5,909 bases of DNA, taken from JASFUX01 sp050050115. Its GTDB lineage: Bacteria; Pseudomonadota; Alphaproteobacteria; Caulobacterales; Maricaulaceae. Below, one piece after another: positions 1-5,508 of the stretch. Every line of letters starts with the position of its first letter. Position 1 is the first letter of the stretch. The translations under genes and the position numbers were made by a program. A model generated the notes under the pieces. That model saw nothing but the letters and a program-made list of their open reading frames with translations, was not told where the DNA came from and ran no database searches. The stretch covers positions 1 through 5,909 of the forward strand of contig JASFUX010000224.1 in assembly GCA_050050115.1 (NCBI GenBank). The letters run 5' to 3'.

Positions 1-1
1 G

Positions 2-343
2 TCCTGGAGCTTGACCGCCGAAGAAGACGGCGAGAGCTACGACGTGCTGTTCTTCTGCTCGGCGTCGGTCGCGGCGAACCGCGTGGCGGGCGACCTGCAG
101 TACGAAGGCATCCTCGAAGCCTATGAGCACACGTTCGAATGGGCGCGCGAGCAGAGCCCCGACATCTTCCTGATCAACCACCCCGAGTTCGTCGGTCTCT
201 TGGACCGCGCGGAGCGCGCTGAGACCGAGGGCGTGGCGGCGTACCTGAACGGGGAAGATTTCGAGCCATTCATGGAATCCGCCGAAGCGGCCTTCCATCA
301 GGCGGTGGCGACGCAGGAAGCGGCGCTGGCGGCGGAGAACTAA
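2..343 (+). CDS. C-terminal part of a subclass B3-like metallo-beta-lactamase-fold hydrolase (5' end outside window)
   Basis: The reading frame is open from base 2, so the true start lies upstream; the TTG at 11 is internal. The visible residues match the C-terminal third of subclass B3 metallo-beta-lactamases. A beta-strand segment with W-S-L-T is followed by an S-x-S pair (Ser codons at 59-61 and 65-67), which aligns with the Ser221/Ser223 substrate-binding pair of enzymes such as L1. Next comes a Y-E-x-x-F-E-W helix, and then D-I-F-L-I-N-H-P, whose His (179-181) aligns with Zn2 ligand His263. A terminal alpha-helix of the type seen in the family (E-A-A-F-H-Q-A-V-A) ends the protein. The HxHxDH zinc motif and any signal peptide would lie upstream and cannot be seen. 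Family members are usually periplasmic; many are true beta-lactamases, others hydrolyse lactones or are uncharacterised. The fold is fairly sure; beta-lactamase activity is not shown. The TAA stop overlaps the stop of the convergent ligase gene. Confidence 0.75.
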   Translation, partial: SWSLTAEEDGESYDVLFFCSASVAANRVAGDLQYEGILEAYEHTFEWAREQSPDIFLINHPEFVGLLDRAERAETEGVAAYLNGEDFEPFMESAEAAFHQAVATQEAALAAEN

Positions 344-1983
344 GCCTCCGCCTTCGCCGTCGGCAGCACATAGTCCTTGTACTCGGCCCTAAGCGCCTTC
401 TTGTCGAGCTTGCCGGTCGCGGTGTGCGGCAACTCGGCGACGAAGACCACGTCGTCGGGCGTCCACCACTTGGCGATCTTGCCTTCGAGGAAGCCGAGGA
501 CCTCCTCCTTGCTCGGCGCCGCGCCGTCGCGCGCGACGGCGAAGAGCACCGGCCGCTCGTCCCACTTCGGGTGCGGCATGCCGATGACGCAGGTCTCCGT
601 CAACTGAGGATGGCCGACGGCGATGTTCTCGATGTCGATCGTCGAGATCCACTCCCCGCCCGATTTGACCACGTCCTTGGTCCGGTCGACGATCTGCATC
701 GAGCCGCCCTCATCGATGGTGGCCACGTCGCCGGTGTCGAACCAGCCTTCCTTGTCGAGCACCTGCCCGCCTGCGCCCTTGAAGTAGGCCTTGGCGATCG
801 AGGGGCCGCGCACCTGCAGCCGACCGTAAGTCTTGCCGTCGTGCGGCAGAGCCTTGTCCGCGTCGTCGACGATGCGCATCTCGACCGTGAACGCCGCCGG
901 ACCCTGCTTAAGCTTATAGGCGATCGTCTCTTCGAGCGGGCGGTTGCGCTCGTTCGGAGGCAGGCGCGAGACCGTGCCCAGCGGACTCATCTCGGTCATC
1001 CCCCAGGCGTGGACGACCTCCACCCCGTAGTCGCCTTCGAAGGTGCGGATCATCGCCTCGGGCGCGGCCGAGCCGCCGATCACCACGCGGTTCAAATGCG
1101 GGACCTGCAGGTTGTTCGCGCGCAGATGCTCAAGCAGCATCAGCCACACCGTCGGCACGCCGGCCGACATGGTCACCTTATACTTGTCGAGCAGCTCATA
1201 GACCGAAGCGCCGTCCATCTTGTCGCCGGGGAAGACCAGCGTCGCGCCGGTCAACGGCGCGGAGAAGGAATGCCCCCACGCGTTGGCGTGAAACAGCGGC
1301 ACGATCGGCATCGCGACTTCGCCCGCGTTGAGCGCAAGCGCATCATCGAGCGACGTGACGAGCGCATGGATGACGTTCGAGCGGTGCGAATAGAGCACGC
1401 CCTTGGGGTCGCCCGTCGTGCCCGAGGTGTAGCACAGTCCGCACGCGGTATTTTCGTCGAAACCGCCCCATTTGACGTCCCCGTCGCCTTCCGCGACGAG
1501 GTCTTCATAGCAATGAACGTGCTTGAGCGACGTCTGCGGCATGTGCTCGCGATCGGTCAGGATGATGAAGCCCTTGACCGACTTCAATTGCTTTTGGATC
1601 TGCTCGAGCAGCGGCACGAAGGTGAGATCAGTGAAGAGGTAGCGGTCCTCGGCGTGGTTGGCGATCCAGGCGATCTGCTCGGGGAACAGCCGCGGGTTCA
1701 GGGTGTGATAGATCGCGCCAAGCCCGCAGATGGCGTACCAGGCCTCAAGGTGACGATGCGTATTCCATGCGAGCGTCGCGATCCGGTCGCCGGGCTTGAC
1801 CTTGAGCTTGCGATGCAGCGTCGAGGAGAGCTTGCGCGCGCGATCGTAGACTTCGCCGTAGGTCGACTCGACGATGGGGCCTTCGATGGTGCGCGAGATG
1901 ACTGGCCGGTTGGGCCACTTGTACTTGGCGTGCTCGAGAATCTTGTCGCAGGTCAGCGGCCAGTCCTGCATCAACCCCAGCAT
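340..1983 (-). CDS. AlkK-type medium/long-chain fatty-acid-CoA ligase (acyl-CoA synthetase, AMP-binding)
   Basis: This is a 547-residue member of the ANL adenylating superfamily. It activates a carboxylic acid with ATP to an acyl-AMP and then forms the CoA thioester, feeding cytoplasmic beta-oxidation. All signatures are present: the P-loop YTSGTTGDPKG at 185-195, HAWGMTE at 325-331, GWFDTGD at 413-419, the hinge DRTKD at 433-437, KSGGEW at 440-445, and the catalytic lysine Lys525 in TATGK. The N-terminus (MLGLMQDWPL), NPRLFPEQI, VLYSHRS and WDERPVL are typical of the AlkK/medium-chain ligase clade, as is the length of about 546. The ATG at 1983 was preferred over a start 25 codons upstream because it matches the family N-terminus and has a strong GGGGAGGT Shine-Dalgarno. 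The chain is intact. Its substrate chain length cannot be read from sequence; an aryl acid is possible but less likely. It is divergent from kynA and convergent with the hydrolase fragment. Confidence 0.93.
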   Translation of the reverse strand: MLGLMQDWPLTCDKILEHAKYKWPNRPVISRTIEGPIVESTYGEVYDRARKLSSTLHRKLKVKPGDRIATLAWNTHRHLEAWYAICGLGAIYHTLNPRLFPEQIAWIANHAEDRYLFTDLTFVPLLEQIQKQLKSVKGFIILTDREHMPQTSLKHVHCYEDLVAEGDGDVKWGGFDENTACGLCYTSGTTGDPKGVLYSHRSNVIHALVTSLDDALALNAGEVAMPIVPLFHANAWGHSFSAPLTGATLVFPGDKMDGASVYELLDKYKVTMSAGVPTVWLMLLEHLRANNLQVPHLNRVVIGGSAAPEAMIRTFEGDYGVEVVHAWGMTEMSPLGTVSRLPPNERNRPLEETIAYKLKQGPAAFTVEMRIVDDADKALPHDGKTYGRLQVRGPSIAKAYFKGAGGQVLDKEGWFDTGDVATIDEGGSMQIVDRTKDVVKSGGEWISTIDIENIAVGHPQLTETCVIGMPHPKWDERPVLFAVARDGAAPSKEEVLGFLEGKIAKWWTPDDVVFVAELPHTATGKLDKKALRAEYKDYVLPTAKAEA

Positions 1984-1988
1984 GTCGT

Positions 1989-1996
1989 ACCTCCCC
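1989..1996 (-). promoter_or_regulatory. Strong ribosome binding site fixing the ligase start
   Basis: Read on the minus strand this is GGGGAGGT. The GGGGAGG core ends six bases before the ATG at 1983. It is one of the best Shine-Dalgarno matches in the window. It supports starting the ligase at 1983 rather than at the in-frame upstream ATG at 2058. Confidence 0.8.
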
Positions 1997-2007
1997 GACG
2001 TGTAATT

Positions 2008-2017
2008 TTGCGTGCAA
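2008..2017. promoter_or_regulatory. Short palindrome TTGCGTGCAA upstream of the ligase gene, possible operator
   Basis: This is a perfect TTGC-GT-GCAA dyad lying 25 bases upstream of the ligase ATG, just beyond its ribosome binding site, in the divergent intergenic region. Its position would suit a repressor site acting on the ligase. No transcription factor is assigned, and a 10-base dyad can occur by chance. Confidence 0.25.
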
Positions 2018-2086
2018 TGTCTGGCGCTTATGGTGCGCGTTCGAGCGCGGGAACGCAATCGGGGGCCTGGCTCGCCCTAGCGCCGC

Positions 2087-2116
2087 TTAGCCGCGCACGG
2101 CCGGCTCGGCTACACT
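2087..2116 (+). promoter_or_regulatory. Possible sigma70-type promoter for the kynA operon
   Basis: TACACT at 2111-2116 is a fair -10 hexamer (four of six consensus bases). A weak TTAGCC -35 lies at 2087-2092 with an 18-base spacer. Transcription would begin near 2123, leaving a leader of about 34 bases before the kynA ATG. It is the best candidate by eye in an otherwise GC-rich intergenic stretch; the -35 match is poor. Confidence 0.3.
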
Positions 2117-2156
2117 GCCCGGCGATTGAGCAGCCGCCGCCGAACCGAGCATCCAC

Positions 2157-2948
2157 ATGACCGAAGACGTCACCTACGATAGCTACCTCGCGCTCGACCG
2201 CCTGCTGGGAGCGCAGAACCCGCAGAGCGGCCGACATGACGAGATGCTGTTCATCATCGTTCATCAGACGACCGAGCTGTGGCTTAAGCAGATCCTGCAC
2301 GAGCTGCGCGCCGCCCAAACGCTGATCGGCGCCGGCGACGTCGAACCGGCGCTCAAGGCGCTCGCGCGCGTCTCACGCATCCAGTTCCTGATCACTCAGT
2401 CGTGGGATCCGCTCTCGACCCTGACCCCGCCCGACTATCTCACCTTCCGCGGCGAGCTTGGGACCGGGTCGGGCTTTCAATCGCTGCAGTTCAGGCTGCT
2501 CGAGTTCGTGCTGGGCCTGAAGAACGCGGCGCATCTGGGCTCGTTCGAGGAAGGGTCACCGGCGCGCGCACGTCTTGCCCAGGCGCTCGTCGCGCCTTCG
2601 CTCTACGACACGGCTATCGCCCGTCTCGACGCGGCCGGCGTCGCCGTGCCCGCGCATGTGCTCGCGCGCGATGTCGCCCAGCCCTACAAGCCGGACGAAG
2701 GCGTTGAAGCGGCGTGGCTGACAGTCTACCGCGACCCCGAGGCGCACTGGGAGCTTTATGCGCTGGCCGAGAAGCTGGTCGACCTCGAGGACTCCTTTCG
2801 CCAGTGGCGGTTCCGGCACCTGACGACTGTCGAGCGGGTCATCGGCCGCAAGCGCGGCACCGGCGGCACTTCCGGCGTCGACTATCTCGCCACGGGGCTC
2901 GACCGCTGGTGCTTCCCCGAGCTGTGGTCGCTGCGGACCAAGCTCTAG
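2157..2948 (+). CDS. kynA: Tryptophan 2,3-dioxygenase
   Basis: This 263-residue cytoplasmic haem enzyme cleaves the indole 2,3-bond of L-tryptophan with O2 to give N-formylkynurenine, the first step of the kynurenine pathway. Family motifs run throughout. HDEMLFIIVHQTTELWLKQ at 27-45 includes the distal His36 (His55 of the Xanthomonas enzyme). YLTFR at 94-98 has the substrate-binding Tyr94 and Arg98, and is followed by SGFQSLQFR at 105-113. WRFRHLTTV at 217-225 carries the proximal haem ligand His221. RGTGGTSGV at 233-241 has Thr235, the counterpart of Thr254. The length is slightly short because the N-terminal extension is trimmed, but the catalytic set is complete. The ATG at 2157 places TYDSYLALDRLL where the family begins. 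It lacks an evident Shine-Dalgarno. The downstream kynureninase-like gene starts two bases after the stop, so the pair is almost certainly co-transcribed. Confidence 0.97.
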   Translation: MTEDVTYDSYLALDRLLGAQNPQSGRHDEMLFIIVHQTTELWLKQILHELRAAQTLIGAGDVEPALKALARVSRIQFLITQSWDPLSTLTPPDYLTFRGELGTGSGFQSLQFRLLEFVLGLKNAAHLGSFEEGSPARARLAQALVAPSLYDTAIARLDAAGVAVPAHVLARDVAQPYKPDEGVEAAWLTVYRDPEAHWELYALAEKLVDLEDSFRQWRFRHLTTVERVIGRKRGTGGTSGVDYLATGLDRWCFPELWSLRTKL

Positions 2949-2950
2949 CG

Positions 2951-4120
2951 ATGAGCTACAAGCGCCTCTTCTCTCGCTCTATCAACGCCTCACCCGCGCG
3001 CCTGCACGCCGCAGCGCACAGCCACCATCTCTGGCCCGACGCCGCCTTCGAAGGCCACGCCGAAGCCGCCGACGACGCCGCCCGCCTCGCCGACCGCAAA
3101 TGGGACAAGGTGACCGACGAGATCGTCCCAGCCGCTCGCGCCGAGGTCGCCGCTGAGCTCAACGTCGGAAACGGCGACACGATCGCCTTCGCGCCAAACA
3201 CCCACGAGTTCGTCGTGCGCCTGCGCTCTTGTTTCCCGGCAGACAAGCCCGTCCGTATCCTGACGACGGACGGCGAATTTCACAGCTTCTCCCGCCAGCT
3301 TGCGCGCTGGGAGGAAGCGGAAAGCGTTGTCGCGACGCGCGTGCCGGTCGAGCCGTTCGACAGCTTTGCCGACCGGATTCTAGAAGCGATCGCGGCGGAG
3401 CCGTTCGACTGGGTGTTCGTCAGTCACGTGTTCTTCGCCTCGGGCTGCGTGTTCGACCGCCTGAACGACCTCGCCGCCGCGCTGGGCGACCGGCCCGACT
3501 GCCTCGTCATCGACGGCTATCACGGCTTCATGGCGATCGAGACCGACTTCGCGCCGATCGCGTCGCGCGCCTTCTATCTCGCCGGCGGCTACAAGTATGC
3601 GATGTCCGGCGAGGGCGTCTGCTTCCTGCATGCGCCGCGGGGATTCTGTCCACGACCGGAAAACACCGGCTGGTTCGCCGCCTTCGACGCGCTCGAGGCC
3701 GAACAGGACGGCCGGGTCGGCTACGCCGAGACCGCCGCGCGTTTCGCCGGAGCGACCTATGATCCCTCAGGCCTCTACCGCTTCCTCGCCGTGCGCCGGA
3801 TGCTCGCCGCCGAGGGGCTGACCACGGCGCGCATCAGCGCCCACGTACGCCCCTTACTTGATCAGCTCGCCGAAGAGATCGCCGCAGGCCGCGCCGGCCA
3901 TCTCGCCGACGCCGAGTTGCTCGCCGTGCGCGGCGACGGCCCCGCCGCGCGGTTCCTCGCCTACCGCCACCCGGACGCGCCTGAGTGGACCCGCCGGCTC
4001 GCCGAAGCAGGCATTGTCACGGACGCGCGCGGCGACGTGATCCGCTTCGGCCTGGGGCTCTATCACGACCCCGAAGACGTCGACCGGCTGGTCGAGACCT
4101 GCGCAACGGCGTGCGGGTAA
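2951..4120 (+). CDS. Divergent kynureninase-like PLP-dependent enzyme (class V aminotransferase fold)
   Basis: This 389-residue fold-type I PLP enzyme is probably cytoplasmic. The order of motifs follows kynureninase. A phosphate-binding segment lies around APNTHEFV (81-88). A strand ends in VIDGYH with Asp188, which would pair with the PLP nitrogen, and His191. GGYKYAMSGEG (212-222) holds the likely Schiff-base Lys215 and aligns with the family's YKYLNGGPG. GWF follows at 240-242, and IRFG (364-367) at the end carries an Arg365 like the substrate-carboxylate Arg. The family's LDGNSLG near the N-terminus is replaced by LHAAAHSHHLWPD, and the GTQPI region by GATYDPSG, so it is a distant member. 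Inferred reaction: kynurenine to anthranilate plus alanine, the step that pairs naturally with KynA. Another class V activity on a kynurenine-pathway compound cannot be excluded. The first in-frame ATG lies two bases after the kynA stop with no clear ribosome binding site, suggesting translational coupling. Upstream in-frame codons only re-read kynA. If the activity is confirmed, kynU would be the symbol. Confidence 0.75.
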   Translation: MSYKRLFSRSINASPARLHAAAHSHHLWPDAAFEGHAEAADDAARLADRKWDKVTDEIVPAARAEVAAELNVGNGDTIAFAPNTHEFVVRLRSCFPADKPVRILTTDGEFHSFSRQLARWEEAESVVATRVPVEPFDSFADRILEAIAAEPFDWVFVSHVFFASGCVFDRLNDLAAALGDRPDCLVIDGYHGFMAIETDFAPIASRAFYLAGGYKYAMSGEGVCFLHAPRGFCPRPENTGWFAAFDALEAEQDGRVGYAETAARFAGATYDPSGLYRFLAVRRMLAAEGLTTARISAHVRPLLDQLAEEIAAGRAGHLADAELLAVRGDGPAARFLAYRHPDAPEWTRRLAEAGIVTDARGDVIRFGLGLYHDPEDVDRLVETCATACG

Positions 4121-4224
4121 GCATCACTTCGGCGGCGCGCGGGGTGCGCGATCGGCGCGCAGGGAGAACGATCCGTCGCGCCAGGATGATTGCCGGAACT
4201 CTCCTGACGGCTTAGTTTTGGCCA

Positions 4225-4244
4225 ACGCCGCGGTTTCGCGGCGT
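4225..4244. repeat. Perfect 8-bp hairpin with GTTT loop in the leader of the exported-protein gene
   Basis: ACGCCGCG pairs exactly with CGCGGCGT across a four-base loop. The hairpin lies 104 bases after the kynureninase-like stop and 22 bases before the next start. No T-run follows on either strand, so it is not a standard intrinsic terminator. It could be a leader structure that affects translation, or chance in GC-rich DNA. Confidence 0.45.
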
Positions 4245-4255
4245 GAACGCAGCTT

Positions 4256-4261
4256 GGGAGG
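4256..4261 (+). promoter_or_regulatory. Ribosome binding site (GGGAGG) selecting a GTG start
   Basis: GGGAGG lies five bases upstream of the GTG at 4267. The other in-frame GTG at 4243 sits inside the hairpin and would add eight residues, including two acidic ones, in front of the signal peptide. The site therefore favours 4267. Confidence 0.7.
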
Positions 4262-4266
4262 AACCG

Positions 4267-5307
4267 GTGGCACGCACTATCGCACTCGCGTTCGGCGCCG
4301 CCTTGATCGCGGCGCCAGTCGCGTCGGTCGCGCAGGACTATGACGTTCCCGACAACGGCTTCGGCCAGCCCGACGTCTCCGGCTTCTGGAGCAACGTGAC
4401 GATCACGCCGTTTACGCGGCCGAGGGAACTTGGAGACCGTCTGGTTCACACGCCGGAAGAGGTCGCCGAGCTTGAAGGCCGCATCGAGATCGAAAGAGCC
4501 GAGTCCAACCAGCCGACCGATCCGAACGCGCCGGCGGAGTTTGAACACGAGCTCAGCGTCGAGCTGCGGCCGGAGTTCGCTGCAGGCGGCGGCGACGTGG
4601 GCGGCTATAACTACTTCTGGCTCGATCCGGGCGATCGGCTGATGCGCGTCAATGGCGAGCCGCGCACGTCCATCCTGACGACGCCGGACGGGCAGATTCC
4701 GTCGCGGATCGAAGGCGCGCCGCGCGGCGGCTTCGGCGGTCGCGGCGGAGCACGGGGCTATGTCGGCTACGAGGTCCGGTCCTACAGCGACCGCTGCATC
4801 GTCGGCTTTGGTCGCAACCTCGGCCCGCCGATGCTGGAGAACGGCTTTTACAACAACAACTACCAGATCGTTCAGGCGCCTGATCACGTGGTGATCTTGA
4901 CCGAGATGATCCACGACACGCGGGTCGTGCGCCTTGACGACGAGCACCGCGTCGACGACGTGCGGCCGTGGTTCGGCGACTCGATCGGCTGGTACGAAGG
5001 CGACACGCTGGTCGTCGAGACCACGCACATCCCCGAGCGCCAAGCCCTTTACGGGTCGTGGGAGAACCTCACCGTCACCGAACGCTTCACGCGGGCCGGC
5101 GAGGACCGGCTCCACTACGCGTTCACGATCGACGACCCGACGGTCTGGGCCGAGCCCTGGGGCGGCGAGTACGAGTTCAGCGCTTTGGGCGACGTGGTCT
5201 ACGAGTACGCCTGCCACGAGGGCAACTACGCCCTGCCCGGCATCCTGCGCGCATCGATCGCAGACGCCGAGGCGCGCGAGGCTGATGCTTCCAACGCCGG
5301 CGACTGA
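4267..5307 (+). CDS. Exported protein of unknown function with ACHEGNY motif
   Basis: This 346-residue protein has no assignable reaction. From the GTG at 4267 it begins with M-A-R and a hydrophobic stretch to about residue 22. It then has a plausible signal-peptidase site after Ser-Val-Ala (before Gln23), so it is probably periplasmic or secreted. The mature part starts with a PDVSGFW segment (35-41). It has an acidic, proline-containing stretch at 62-105 and a Gly/Arg-rich insert at 149-164. Strongly patterned motifs follow: DRCIVGFGR (175-183), YNNNYQIVQAPDHVVI (195-210), MIHDTR (214-219), WYEGDTLVVETT (242-253), ENLTVTERFTR (266-276) and YEYACHEGNY (312-321). I recognise these as a widespread secreted family in proteobacteria and acidobacteria, with no function I can name. 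Cys177 and Cys316, the only cysteines, each sit in a conserved-looking motif and could form a disulfide. It lies 146 bases after the tryptophan genes and is probably transcribed separately. Confidence 0.85.
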   Translation: MARTIALAFGAALIAAPVASVAQDYDVPDNGFGQPDVSGFWSNVTITPFTRPRELGDRLVHTPEEVAELEGRIEIERAESNQPTDPNAPAEFEHELSVELRPEFAAGGGDVGGYNYFWLDPGDRLMRVNGEPRTSILTTPDGQIPSRIEGAPRGGFGGRGGARGYVGYEVRSYSDRCIVGFGRNLGPPMLENGFYNNNYQIVQAPDHVVILTEMIHDTRVVRLDDEHRVDDVRPWFGDSIGWYEGDTLVVETTHIPERQALYGSWENLTVTERFTRAGEDRLHYAFTIDDPTVWAEPWGGEYEFSALGDVVYEYACHEGNYALPGILRASIADAEAREADASNAGD

Positions 5308-5350
5308 ACGTCGGCGCGTTCACCGAACGCAGCTTTGATTTGACTTGAGA

Positions 5351-5380
5351 CTTTCTCTCCCGCGCGAGCGGGGGAGAAAG
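5351..5380. repeat. Intergenic 13-bp palindrome (REP-like element or bidirectional terminator stem)
   Basis: CTTTCTCTCCCGC and GCGGGGGAGAAAG form a 13-base-pair stem with one G-T wobble and a four-base GCGA loop, 43 bases after the exported-protein stop. No T-run follows on either strand, so classical intrinsic termination is doubtful. The pyrimidine-arm/CCCGC/loop/GCGGG/purine-arm design resembles the dispersed intergenic palindromes known from many proteobacterial genomes. Its copy number cannot be judged from this window, where it occurs once. Confidence 0.6.
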
Positions 5381-5494
5381 CTGTGTCCGACAGCGGCCAT
5401 TCACGCCAGCTCGCCGCGCCTCTTCCCATCACGCGGTTCGGCCTGTTTACTCCGTATCGCCGAAACGCGAGCGCGACCAACGCGCCGCACCTTA

Positions 5495-5500
5495 GAGGGG
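5495..5500 (+). promoter_or_regulatory. Ribosome binding site (GAGGGG) of the lipoprotein gene
   Basis: GAGGGG lies eight bases before the ATG at 5509. It supports that start, which directly opens a signal peptide. Confidence 0.6.
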
Positions 5501-5508
5501 ACGTCACG

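Noticed and set aside
340..1983. Anthranilate-CoA ligase linking the ligase to the tryptophan pathway
   Set aside because: The motifs and N-terminus match AlkK-type fatty-acid ligases closely, and the gene is on the opposite strand from kynA. Nothing in the sequence points to an aromatic substrate.
1984..2058. A 25-codon longer N-terminus for the ligase
   Set aside because: The extension is basic and unlike the family, and the strong ribosome binding site lies inside it, in front of the ATG at 1983.
424..2160. A 578-codon open frame on the plus strand, antisense to the ligase
   Set aside because: The ligase on the opposite strand has every family motif. The antisense product is Arg/Asp/Leu-rich with no recognisable domain, as expected for the complementary frame of GC-rich coding DNA.
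2714..2950. N-terminal extension of the kynureninase-like frame into kynA
   Set aside because: The added 79 residues are an out-of-frame reading of the conserved KynA C-terminus. The ATG at 2951 fits the operon spacing.
4136..4182. Short GC inverted repeats after the kynureninase-like gene (CGCGC/GCGCG at 4136-4150; GGCGCG/CGCGCC at 4154-4182) as a terminator
   Set aside because: Stems are only 5-6 bp, one loop is 17 bases, and there is no T-run. Such matches are expected by chance in this base composition.
4063..5217. A 384-codon minus-strand open frame over the kynureninase-like end and the exported protein
   Set aside because: It spans two plus-strand genes and their intergenic gap, has no ribosome binding site or known motif, and has shadow-like composition.
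5340..5345. TTGACT as a -35 box for the lipoprotein gene
   Set aside because: The expected -10 position falls in GC-rich palindrome sequence with no TATAAT-like hexamer.
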